Shown here piece by piece: positions 12,337-24,349 of a stretch of 64,000 nucleotides of DNA (within the stretch, counting starts at the first letter, position 1; every line of letters starts with the position of its first letter). This DNA is from Climacteris rufus (Eukaryota; Chordata; Aves; Passeriformes; Climacteridae), in the NCBI GenBank assembly GCA_013398175.1, contig VZRZ01005129.1, forward strand, positions 1 through 64,000. The letters run 5' to 3'. The notes beneath the pieces are model-generated. The model searched no databases. It had not been told where the DNA came from and was given only the letters and a program-made list of their open reading frames with translations. A program made the position numbers and the translations under genes.

Positions 12337-15300
12337 GGGACAAAAGCTCTTCTCCAGCCCAGACAATTTCCACTTGCCAAACTCCAAACACTTGTTTCCT
12401 AAAGAGGTGTTAAAACTTCTCAAACTTTTCAGGAAAGCGCACAAGTAGCTTTCATAACGGCAAGAATTTTAAAAAAACAAAGTGCAGGAGTTGGGACTAG
12501 CTGAACCCATAGCAATCCCATTAGTCACCAGCTTGTCCCAGACAGAGCACTCCTCAGTCTCCCAAAAAAAATTTCAATGGAAAATCTTGAAAATTCCTGT
12601 GGAAGGCAAATGCAGCCTGTTCATACTGCTTGAAGAATCCAAAATAAAAAACAGGGTAACTCTACATTTTATTTATCTGGCAGGAGTAGCAATTCCTTGA
12701 GTTTTCTTTGTAGATGACTCAAATATTTTTTGTATAAGAATCATGTTTTTGAGAGAGGATTACATCCTAGAGCAGCTGCCTAACAGGCCACTCATGCAAC
12801 TGTTGCCATCCACTGGGATTGCCATGGCAGTTACTGAGTTTTTTGCACTGAATCAGGAGTATTTGTGCAGTTTTCATGGGCTCACAGAACATTGTAGCCA
12901 CTCAAAATGAGAATTTCCAATCCATCTTTCTCCCCACAGCCACCAACTACTTCATGAGCTGAGTTACAAACTGGTGCTGTGTCCAGAAAGCACCACAAAA
13001 CCCTCTCCAGCAACTACTTCTGCTGATCTCACCTTTTCTGCAACTTTGCTGGATGATCTTATCTTTAACATAAATTGTACAGTCCCACAGAGATGATGTA
13101 TTGGATCATCACTATTAGAGCAAAAAAAAATTGCCAAGGTTCTCTGAAAATAATCTAGTCTTCTCTGTGTCACATTATCAGTACCCCTTATTACTGTCAC
13201 CAGAGTTATCTACATGGGCCATGAGTTTGTTTTTTTCTCTCCCTCCCACCTACTTGATACCAAAGCCGTTACCCATCACCCTTTCTCAAGTGAGGAGTAA
13301 GTGGCTGCGGCTCTGTGACCAGCTGGCAGGATCAGAGCAGAAATGCAATAGTCCTCTGGGTGGAAACTATTTGGGTCATCCCACCTCAGAGGTGCTGTTT
13401 GAATTAAAGTCCTATATTTGCCATCGCATGTAAAAAATTCTTGGTAGCATAAGAGAAACATATTGTTAATTAATTGCAGTCTGAAACACATGTCAATCAA
13501 ATGTGTTTGCGGCTAGTAATCTTCATGCTAATCATTTTCTCAAACAACACCCTGGTCCATCTGAATTATGTCTAAATTAATCTAAGCAAATCTGTACATC
13601 TTCTTTTAACATAAAGTAGTAATAGTTTGTGTTCATTTATACACAGACAGATAGACTGTCTTAGACAACTAAAGAATAATTTGAGATTTTTCTCTAACGA
13701 AATCAAAGTTTCAGCTTTGAAAAATTTCCAATAACTTCTTTACTGTTTATCTTTTTCTTTTTCTTTTTTTTTTTTTTTTAATTTCATGTGTCTTTGTACA
13801 TACCTGGATGACAAAATATACAAAATTAACATAACATGGTGTGATCATTATAATACCCCCTCATCTGAAAAGGGTATTGGAGAGCTTTCAGAATAATGAA
13901 ATGTATTGTACTGTGAGCTCTGACATATTTCAGCATAGAAATACTGGACTTTCAAAAGTCATCTTCTGGCTATTAATTATTCACCCACTACCAACTCTTT
14001 GGACCCAAAATGAACCGTGAGTGACTCACTGTCCAAAGTGCAAGTTGTTAGCCAGACTTTACTAATGCCAAAAGCCCTGTTGAATGCAGGGTTTAGCCCT
14101 GAAATAATTGATCATTACAAGGCACCGACTTAGTGATATGCTGAGAAACATCTATTAGTTAAATGACTTGGACATCAGTCCTAGCACTAATTTAAGTAAA
14201 TAAATGTAGTACTTCCTGAAGAAACGTTGCATATTTTTCTGTAGAGGTGATCCATACCCTGTGATGTATCGTCTCAAACCCTTCTTTTCACTGGAATTGC
14301 CTCCTGTGCAATCGAGTTCCTACAACATAACTGAAAAGGGACCTCTGCACTTATAAAAAGCAAGGTAATCAAATCAGATCTGTTTAAAAACAATGAATAC
14401 AGGCAAAGAGAATACAGAATTTTGGGCAGAGCTCTCTTTAGCTTTTCAATTACAACTATGATCAAGTCCAGTCAGCCTAGGATGTGGTCTCATTTTCACA
14501 GTCTAGACAGGCTTGTGGGTTTACAAATTGGTCTTTGAAGACACCAGGCTCAGCATTCACCTGAGGTTAAATATTCTTAACTTGAGGATCTAGTTTGTCT
14601 GAACTAGAAAGACAAATTGTATTTGACTTCAGGATCAATATGGCAGAAATCCCAGAGCTCTCCACCCATATGGTAGGAACATATGTGTTCACTCCAGCTA
14701 CACTCCCTTTTTCCAACTCCACTAAGAAAAAACACTCTTTTCCCCATTTGCTCTCTCCAGGATTAAGCCAAAGTCTATTAAAGTCTTTAGAAATGTTTTC
14801 ACTGATTTCAGCAAGCTCTGAATGGTGCATTCCAGCTTCCAGTCATTTCTGTCATCATTGCTATAATGACCAGCAGCAGCTTGATATTCCTCCCATTGAC
14901 ATCTTCAGGAGATGGCTATTACAGTTTGTTCAGACCCCAAAAAAAAAAGATTTCTAGAGCATTTTTCAACCTACAAACCTTCTTGCTCATAGTATCAAAT
15001 ACTGGAAATGCATGAATTTGTTTGAAAATACACATGTAATTTTGTCGTAGCTCCTTTCCTGTGTGCATTGAGTGAGTCAAACAAAGGAAGGTTCTCTGCT
15101 GTTGGAGATGGATGACACACTTTGCCTGGGATGCCAGCGGCTGTGCATTGTAACACAGCACACTGTGCAGCACTACTACCATAATTTTGTGCTCCCTCCA
15201 TGCCTATATGCAGCAGGAGCATTGCTATGGGATAAGTTCGGTCCTGTGAAGTAATAGCTCCCAACCCCTTCCCTCCCTACCTGACATTTACTAATACTGA

Positions 15301-16080
15301 GTGAAGATGGCTAAAATACAGGTTTTGTTCACCATTTGGAGGAAAGAGTTTCTGCACCTGGAGGAAAGTTTTTAAACAACACTCACCCCTGATCTTTCAC
15401 ACCTAAGTTACAGGTTCAACATCAAGAGCTTCTGCAAGAACCCAGAAACTTTGACGGTCTGTACAGGACTATGATTAGCATACTGTCTTCCTTCACCCAC
15501 ACAGAGGAGTTTCATCTGTACTTTACATCTAGACTTTATATAGATATACTTTGATAAGTTAGTACATGGAGCATTTCACTAAACATTGTACTAAAACTTA
15601 ATGAATTCTCCCTTTCTTTCTATTTAAACAGGTGATTCCAGTGACTCATCCTCCACAGTCCTTTCCAGTAATGCAGTACTTAGTCCCAGTACAACAGTAA
15701 AAGGAAAAATGTCATCTTTTTCTATAAATTTCTTCCTGGCATAACAAAAACTTCTGTAAAAGTTACATCTTTCCCTAGAAAAAATGTCTAAATTTTCCAG
15801 TTTACCTTTGTAGAGAGTCCTTGCTATATCAAGAATTTGAGTGGCAGCTGCATGGCAAGTGAGTTAGAAATGCAGTTACTGAGGTAGCTCACAAAACCAC
15901 ACTGCAACAAGAGGAAATATCCCTATAGCATTTACAGGAGTGTTGTTAGAGTGGTAAAAATCTATGGAGTGCAAACACTTTCCAGAGGAAAAGGGTCAGA
16001 AACTGAAAATGTGATTAAAAATATTTTTTCCATGGTATGTGTTTTAAAGATGTCATACATAGGCTTCGGATGTCTCTCTC
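12337..16080. other. Single-copy DNA with a poly-T tract, no gene recognised
   Basis: This stretch holds a T16 run at 13764-13779 inside a longer pyrimidine tract. It also contains a number of 60-120 codon frames on both strands (for example around 14567-15264) that overlap each other and lack recognisable domains. The segment 14000-14170 is of moderate composition with short dyads (CCCTG...CAGGG near 14075-14090) and could be a conserved non-coding element, but that cannot be shown from one genome. Confidence 0.55.
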
Positions 16081-16185
16081 TGTTTTTTTATTTGGTTTAT
16101 TTATTTTTTTTTGTTTGTTTGTTTGGTGTTTGGGTGGGGTTTTTTTCTTGTGTGTGTGTATGTGTTTTTTATATTTTTTTTTTTG
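16081..16185. repeat. T/G-rich low-complexity tract
   Basis: About 100 bases made almost only of T with G interruptions, including GTTT units, a short TG run (TGTGTGTGTATGTG near 16150) and a T11-type run. It accounts for the phenylalanine- and valine-rich end of the frame at 15951-16193, which is not a gene. Confidence 0.85.
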
Positions 16186-17392
16186 TTAAATAAAAATGAT
16201 AATATTTCATATTTGGAATAATTCCTGGGTTTTGGAAACAAATTATTAAGACTGAGCATATGGAGGTCTTAAAGTAGAACCTTATGGGAAGTGGGAGAAA
16301 AAAAATCAGTTGATCAAGGCTATTCTGTACCATCTTAAACTAAAAATATTGCAAAATCCTGATGAAATAAGATTTTTTTCTGTGGGGCTCCTTTTTATCC
16401 TCCATTTTCAAATTCATTTTGTGAAATAAGTGACGATTACATTGGAACTAAATTCTTCCACCTTCAAACAAACATTTTTATGCTGTTTGAAACTTTTAAT
16501 ATGTTTTTTCTATATTATTTTACAACATGGAAGATTTAGCTGGTTTTGTGTAATATTCAGAGACGTCTACAATGACAGTTATCTATACATTTATTTTATC
16601 TACTTTACCTTCCTGTAAGGCTGAAGTTAGGGTGTTGAATTTTAATAGTCAAATAACTCTATGCAGACCTTATGTCTACCCGTAAGAGACAACCATTAAT
16701 TTTAAGTGCTGTGAGCTTGGATTATGTACTACATCTTGGGTCCAGGTCCTCAGGCTATTTAGGTACGCTCAGACGCCAGTATGCTTTGGGGATAACTGCA
16801 CTGCAAACACTTCCTCTAAGCATATTTCTAGCTTTTTTATCTTGAAAGATATGAACATGCACTATCAATTGCTGCATAATATTACTTGTACTGATATTAC
16901 TTAAGCACAGACAAAAACCCAATAGCCTCCAAGGTCTAAATAAACACCCTCCTTTCCCCCAACCTCCCAGGTTTATTCAGTCTGATTCTCCTATGTAAAA
17001 GTTAATTGCTTTCATTAGAAGTTTTTCTACTCCAAGTCACCAACTTGAAATAACCATTACATTCTTAACACATCTTGTTCTATCTGTGCTTCAGCAGGAT
17101 TATGTATGATTTATTAAGCATGAACAGTGGTTGCACTGAATAAAGTTTTGGAGGAAAAAGAGGAAAGTCTAGGTAAATGGCAAAAAGTTAACAAACTATG
17201 GCCTTTAAAGTCTCATTTTTTATCTACATGAAGATTCTTAGATGATGAAGCATGTATCACAATTAAACCTTCTAGCACCTGGTCTATCAGTGATTCTGCT
17301 CTATGATGGCAGGCTTTGTCCTGAACTGCTCTTAGCAGACTACTGTGGCAGAATGATCCTGTAAGAGACAGAAATGCTGCAGGCTCTATATT

Positions 17393-17723
17393 GTGTGTGA
17401 CTCCAACTCCCTTGTGAGGGGAAGAGGAGGAGCAGACACTTCTCTGTGGTGACCAGTGACAGGATCCAAGGGCATGGCCTGAAGTTGTGTCAGGGGAGGC
17501 TTAGGTTGGACATAAAAAAAACGTTTTTCACCCAGAGGGTGGTTGGACATTGGAACAGGCTCCCTAGGGCAGTGGTCACAGTCCCAAACCTGACAGAATT
17601 CAAGTAGAATTTAGACAAGGCTCTCAGGCTCATGGTGTGATTATTGGGTTGTCAAGTGCAGAACCAGGAGTTGGATTTGATTATCCTTTTGGATCCTTTC
17701 CCACTGAGCTTATTCTGTGATTC
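17393..17723 (+). mobile_element. CR1 LINE 3' end (copy 2)
   Basis: A 5'-truncated CR1 3' end in plus orientation. It starts near the 'CTTGTGAGGGGAAGAGG' stretch, passes through a recognisable 'gggtggttggacattggaacaggctccc'-type block at about 17538-17566 and a 'ccaggagttggatttgat' block at about 17664-17681, and stops at TTCTGTGATTC. The same order and wording recur in copy 3 (41281-41459 plus 42278-42434), so the two belong to the same or close subfamilies, distinct from copies 1 and 4. Nothing coding remains. Confidence 0.9.
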
Positions 17724-20119
17724 ATTGGATCTAGAGAAACTTGGATAAACAGAATGCCCAGATGAAGTCTCTAGAAAACTTCTGTATTCTGTTAGAGAGG
17801 AGAGAGTCCTGAATTCTTTGTTCATTCTAATTCCCATGTGAAGTCCATCTCCATTTAAAGATGACAGGGAGAGCTTTCCAACATGTGCTTTAAGTAAGTA
17901 TTTATTTTGTTGTATTGATGGCAGTTAAACTGTGTTCTGGTCATATATTTCTCCATTCTTTAACAGAAAAGCTTTGTATGAAAGAAAGAAACTGGCAGAT
18001 CAGTGTGTCAGTATTTCATTATTCACCTATGCTCATTTAGGTAACTGAGTCAAGCCTTTGCAGCATTTTTAATGGTTTGGTTGTCATTTACACAACCCTC
18101 AGTTTGCAAGCCTTAGTTAAATTTACATTATGAATTTGTAATTCTGTGAAAAATCAGATGTGTACATACGTTTGTGTTGTAGGACATAAATGCAATTCCT
18201 TCCCCTCCCCAACAGTTCTTTGTGACATCTTTCCAGTTTTAATTGATACCACGGAAATCAAAGAAAGACCACAGTGAATCAGCAGTGTTGACAATGTGCC
18301 AGGGTGTTTAGAAAATAGGCATAGCTAGGGAAGAAGAACATGTCAAAATACATTTTGAACATATTGGAATATGTTATGAAATAAAATGTGTTTACCTTTT
18401 TGAATGATGGTGTTGGGTAGTGCTGGCGACGCTTAGGAGGAGGAGGGGGTGGGTGACAAAGCCTTAGAATGGACCATATTCCTGTTTTTTATGCAAGAGA
18501 CAAATATTCAGAGAGGGAATATGACACAATACGACAAATCACTTCTCTAATTCATTGGACTTGTCAAACAAATTAACTTCTCTGGTGGCAGTGGTGGTGG
18601 GAACATTAGTACGATCAAAATGCTGGTGGCTGCTTAAGTTCTGCTATCACATAGTTTAACCAGGCTTAGACAAGTTTAGGCATCTGAGTGCTAAAAATAC
18701 TGGAAATAGTAACATCTGCTATGAAGCAAAACATGTGATGATGTTACCTCTGGTAGCAGTGAACTAAGACATTTGTTGTGGTGAGCAACAAGACATCTAA
18801 GGCACACATTTACACATCTGAATGAGAGGCAAAGGAAGCTCTCCCACTCTCTCTGCCACCCCCCAAAAAACCCCAACAAACAAACAAAGAAAATAGCACA
18901 GAAACGATGAAAGGAATTATGTCCTGAAATACATCCCATAGAAACACTATTACATTTTTCTCTGCTAGTAAAGTGTCATTAAAAGCACCTGAGCCACTAC
19001 AGAAATAAAGGATGTTGCTCGATTTTAGGACTTCTCCTTTGACATGAACCACTTGTCAAATTTTCTTTGCAGCTACATCAACACTTGATATTTACAACCA
19101 GAGAAAGACGAGAAGGAAAAAGTTAATAAAATCTTTGTATTTCAGGCTGTCAGTAAATTACCATCAATGCCAGCCATTTTCAAATTCAGTTAGCCTTTTC
19201 CTACATTGAGTAAGCATTAAAAACCTCTGTTAAACCTTTTTTTGTCAATTTTCCTGCAGTTTCCTTGTGCCTTCATTGGCATAATTTTTCTAGACTGAAT
19301 CTGGTTTTAAGATCTCTTAATCTTTTAATAAACTTTTGCCTTGTTATTGTCCTATCTCCCTAATTCATAATCTGTCATATTCTATAATCTGATCCATGAT
19401 TTGGAGACATGAGGACATTGGTTGAAAATAGATATGCTAAGTAAACATTGATATGTAATATTGCTTCTCACTGTCTCTTTGTCACAGCTATATTACACCC
19501 ACTGCTGGTTTTTTGCTTGTTGTTCTAGTTACATACGGACGATGCACATTACTATATTTGAAAATATTTTTACATTTACACGGTTTTCAGTTATTTTTCA
19601 CATTATTTTCTCCTGCATTTTGATCCATGGATTCCTAATAGGGTGTTGTGGGGTTTGGCAAGACAGACAGATCAATCAAAACTGCATGTCCATTTCTGAA
19701 ACTCAAAAAGGTACAGTGGTGTTAAATACTGGTTTACTGCGCACCTCTGTGGCCTCTAAAGTCATACTTGGATGGCACCAGCTTCTTTCATCCCAGGTGG
19801 GAACACAGAAGGTGAATCTCGCTCTTGCAGTTTCAGACCTAGTATATACCAACTGTTGTTTTTCTGGGAACAAAATTTGAGTGAACACCTTCTCACAGAC
19901 TTAAATACAAATCTCTTTGTGAACAATGAAAGCAAAAGATACTGCTTTGCTCTGAGGAACAGACCAAGATAGAATGAAAAGGTGGCTCTGATGTAGGCAA
20001 TGGAGAAATAGATGAGTGAACCCATTTTCAGCTTTGGAATTTGGGAAGTACCATAGAATTTTGTACTGTGCTTTCTAGAATCCCAAATTTATTTAATTGA
20101 ATTTATTTCACTAAATTTA
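17724..20119. other. Single-copy DNA, no gene recognised
   Basis: AT-rich sequence. A G-rich run of GG and GGGGG blocks at 18436-18453 could form a weak two-layer quadruplex. An A/C-rich patch lies at about 18858-18890. The frame at 19461-19880 (139 codons, plus) is hydrophobic at its N-terminus and overlaps open frames on the other strand. I recognise no family and treat it as chance. Confidence 0.55.
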
Positions 20120-20580
20120 AATTTGGGCACAAACAACTAAAGTCTGGGACTAAGTGGGGCAGTAGGAGAATTATCAGTTCTGGTCTTCACAGCCAGCTCT
20201 CTCTGGCTCTGATAAACCACTCAGAACATTTAAATACTTGAGTACAAATAACCAAACTAAGTAATGGTACAACTATTTTAGACAAATTAGAAATATTGCT
20301 TTCCCCCTTAGAGCAGCCTGAAAATAGGACGATTCATTGGTTAAATTTTAATGGAACAATCAAACAGCAGTTAATTCCCCAGCATGGGGTACCCTCGGTG
20401 GGCAATTACAGGGTTAGGAATGCTTTGTCTCTGCTTTGACCTGATTGGTGTAAAGTCCCTCGATGGTTTGCAATGTTTGTTAAATTGGCTACAGCCTGTA
20501 CTTGGATATACCCTATTAGCCAAAAATAATAGACAGTTTGGTTGCCAGTTTTAATGTTCATATGTTGCAATCAGCAGGGT
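20120..20580. promoter_or_regulatory. Candidate conserved non-coding / enhancer-like block
   Basis: This block stands out from its surroundings by its lack of homopolymers and its density of homeodomain- and TALE-like words: CAATCAAAC near 20357, CAGTTAATT near 20368, AATTAC near 20404 and GATTGG near 20443. A small dyad CCCCAGCATGGGG at 20377-20389 runs into the palindrome GGGTACCC at 20387-20394. No long frame crosses it. The call rests on texture alone and would need cross-species alignment. Confidence 0.25.
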
Positions 20581-22341
20581 TTTTTTTTCCTTTTTATATC
20601 AGTGTTTCAGAGGTTAATCTCTGTTATCATCATCTTAAACTCACTCTTATTCTTATCAGTTATATTTAGTGGCAGATTGCAAGCTTTACTTATTATCTTG
20701 TTAAATCAGTAGGTGAAAGCCTTTCAAGGCATTTCTTTTTAAACATCTTTTATTAATGTTAATATGCCAGATGGGACAAATTAAAATGGTTCTGTTCTTC
20801 ATGCTGCCACTACCCACAATTTTACCACATCATTTGTTGGTTAAGGAAGCATATGAAAATTATAGGTACAGAACTTCTATAATAAAAGTTCAGAAAATTA
20901 TACTATAAGCTCTTCAGAAAAATGTTTTGGGGTTTTTTGAGTTAAATTCATACATAAAAAAATATGTCAATTCCATGCATGCAGCTGGCTTGATCTTATT
21001 ATAGCTGAGTTCAAGGCCATCTTGATCAGAATGGCAATGTACCTTTTCTGCACTCATATTGAGGGTCAAGGGAAAACTTCAATACCTTTATCATCACAAT
21101 AGCACCTGTTATTGGTGCTGTTTCCCTGATGATCTCTGTGGCATCATGTGTTGATTCTGACAGTCCCACAGAGCACACAGAAAATCAACCTCTCCATGGT
21201 CCCCTTGCCTGGATCCCTAAAAAAGACACAAGTAAAATCACTGTTGGAAGTCACCAGTATATTTGGGTATCCCTTACAGGGCAGCCTCACCTAATTTTGT
21301 TGATTGATAAGGCACTTTGGGGACAAAACTCTTTGTTATGTGTTTTTATTTACTATACGGCCACTGGTGAAAGACAGAAATTACTGTTACTTTTAGTAAC
21401 AATAGTTAAATTATAAAGACAGAATCAAGCAATTGATAGACAGATGTCTCTCTTTATTCTGTCCTGTTAAAAAGTCCTTATGGGATAAATGTCTCCCTTC
21501 TCTGACTTCAGTGAGATTAGACTTTTTTCACCAGGGATCCTTTATCCCAACAGCAGAATGACAAAGCCTGTATATTTGTACTTTTCCCTATTGTGATTTT
21601 ATTCAATTATTTTTATGATGCAATGTCCAGAACAGTGGGGCTTGCTTAGTTTGCATGGAGAGCACAAGAATAGCTTTACACACTCCAATAGTAACATCTG
21701 CCATTAAGCCACAAACTTTGGCCCGGATATAGTCAAATCTGTGTGATACAGATGTGTGGGCATTCCCTGTCAATAGTCAATTCATTATATTTCCTGCACT
21801 GGATCAAATCTCACTTAGACAGAGACTGATAAGTTGAGAAGACTGAACATTAAATGAATGTAGTCGAACACTGTAGAGAAAGGAGCTCTTTCTATGAGAG
21901 AAGTGTGGATTGTGTCTAGGGATTTGCCCGTCATTTAATTTTACCATAAATCTACTTCTAATATTAAAACCAACTCCGTTTCTTTATCTCTCAGTACCAG
22001 CTAGAAGGATTTTAGTCTTCTCTAGCCACTGCTACATCGGGCCGCATACTGATTCTGATGTGCATGAAAATCACTTAGCATGAATATAAAAGAAAATGAA
22101 AATAGTGCTGAAATAGACTTAGCTGTTAGAATTCAAGTAGGCAATGTTAAGTCTTGCCCATTTAAAACATATCCACATATTATAAATTGCTGTAAACAAT
22201 TTGTATTTTTGTAACAAAACATAGTGTTGTTTAACTTATGTTCTGGCAATTTCAAGGCTGTTTTCCCTGTAGTCTTCTTAGCGAGCAACAGTAGGGAAAA
22301 ATCCCCCAAAACTGCTATACTTGTTATCACTGGAGATAAAT
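20581..22341. other. Single-copy DNA, no gene recognised
   Basis: Begins with a short poly-T run. One plus-strand frame at 21129-21416 (95 codons) has a mixed, protein-like composition but no recognisable motif and no good flanking splice sites. No repeat family was recognised. Confidence 0.5.
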
Positions 22342-22438
22342 GATGTATATACAAATGTGTATGTCTATAGGATATATAAATATATATGTGTATGTTTATG
22401 TGCATGTGTGCACACATAATTATATATATATTATGTCT
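22342..22438. repeat. AT/TG alternating purine-pyrimidine tract
   Basis: About 100 bases of imperfect TATA, TGTG and CACA alternation, including TATATATATATTATG near the end. Such tracts can adopt Z-DNA or unwind readily. It explains the histidine/isoleucine/tyrosine-rich minus-strand frame at 22133-22453, which is not a gene. Confidence 0.85.
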
Positions 22439-24275
22439 AGTTATGTGCATCATCTTCCTTTTGAATGGTAAGGATTGTGACTAAACATAGGGTGCAAACC
22501 AAGGTTGAAGGAAGTCACAAACACAACAGGATGACTAAAGCTTTAAATAGGGGAGATGGCAATTGCACAAGATTCTGTGCAGGATTTGTGTTTGCCACGT
22601 GCTTCAGGACTACAGATGGGAGCGTGAAAGTAGACTAGAAGAGCAAAAAAGTCCAATCCTAAAAATGCCTACCATACTTTCTAGGATGCCCTTAGCCACA
22701 GAACACTGTGGTTTTCCCTGTCTGGGATGTTTTTCTTAACTTCTTTTCTTCTTTTCTTAATGGAAGAAGCAGAGCTAAAGGGGAAATATGCATTTATATG
22801 GTTCATCTCGGGGACTTTTTCAGAGTCAGTATCATTAATGAATAAGTGAACAGAGTATTAGAGCTGGTCTGAATTATATAAAAATTTATTTATTTAGCAT
22901 TTCCTGAATAAGAATTTTCCCCAAAATATTTATTTTAATATCCAGGAAAAGCTTGCTTTCTTAATTTATTTCTAGTTTTTTCATTTCATGTTTATTTGTT
23001 TCCATTAGAAACAGGAGGAAAACTAGCAAAGTATCACAATATGATTTTTTTATACTGTAGCAACCTGCAAAAGTTTAGAAATATTAACAATTACATGGCA
23101 GTTCCTGTCAAACTCCAGCAGTTCTGATTTATCCTGAAGCATTTATCTGAGGAAATGGAATTTATAGAACTTGTGAAATTTACTTGCCAGAGCCAGTTTT
23201 TGATTTAATTCTAGTTTATGTTCTGATGTAGAGGTCTATGGACATGTTACCATGAGTTCAAAAATAAGATAAAATATAAAACTTTTATTAGGCTGCTGAT
23301 AGTTTGTTATCATGAACACATAATATATGGACACTTAATTAACATAACTGAACTTGCCTGTTTCATCATTAGAGAACCCAAAATAACCTTGAAATATGAG
23401 CTATCAACTTTTTTTCCATATACGATATTACCTAAATTATATGTAAAATACGAAAATATTTCAGATTGAGCACAAACCACTTCCTTAGGTACCAGAGTGT
23501 TTGTATATTAAATATACATTATACCTGACACTGAAAATAGACATGGATGCATAGCAACTTCAGTTAGAAATGACTACAATGACCACCTTTTCTGCCTAGA
23601 GGTGATGGTGTTTCACCACAAAATCCATTTCCAAAACATAAAAGAGAGATGGTGAATATCTTTCAGAATATATCCATTTTGACTCAGAAACATCATATGA
23701 CAGTGAGCATTCATTTGTTGTACCTATGATTAAATAACTGAAAAAGAAAATGCATCTTCTGCTCTGAACAGATTTTGGTGACAGGCGTCTTGTCATGTCT
23801 TCACTGGATTGAAATGCTCTTCCTGACATTTTTTTTTTGTATGGACTTTGCTCCTTAACCTTCTGTTTGTTAAGATGGGTAGACTGAGCTTCTTCAGCCT
23901 TTCTTCATGAGGCAGGTTTACATATTTTTAAAAAATACGTATTTTACGTATTTTTAAATGACAGCAGCACAGAAATGAATGTTTCTTCTAGGAATCCTCC
24001 CACTGAGGCAGACACATCTCAAAATTCAGCGCCTCGACGACTTGACTGCTATGACAGTACAGATGACTTAGTTTGTTGCTGGCTGAGATCTATCTTAATT
24101 AAGATAAAAATAGTAAATTGCCTAAATATTGAGCACATGTAGAAGAATATATAAGTCAATGACTAATACATGCTTTTGAAAGCCTGGATTAATGTTTAAA
24201 ATGTTTCTTCAATTAAAATCAACCCAAAGTCTTGAACCTATAAATAACATGATTAGGATGGGCCTTTATTTTATT
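22439..24275. other. Single-copy DNA with one AT palindrome, no gene recognised
   Basis: AT-rich sequence. At 23927-23958 a near-perfect inverted repeat centres on two TACGTA words, with arms TTTAAAAAATACGTA and TACGTATTTTTAAA that differ by one T. No gene, RNA or transposon was recognised. Confidence 0.6.
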
Positions 24276-24349
24276 CTCTTTCCCCTCACTACCTTTTTTT
24301 TTTCTTTTTGTCTTTCTTTCTCTTTCTTTCCTTTTTTTTTTTTTTTTCT
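24276..24349. repeat. Pyrimidine tract with T16 run
   Basis: A plus-strand run of T and C (CTTT and TCTT units) ends in a 16-base T run at 24332-24347. On the minus strand it encodes the lysine/arginine/glutamate-rich stretch of a spurious 68-codon frame. Confidence 0.85.

Noticed and set aside
19461..19880. 139-codon plus-strand frame with hydrophobic start
   Set aside because: The hydrophobicity comes from T-rich sequence. Several frames on the opposite strand are open over the same bases, and no family was recognised.
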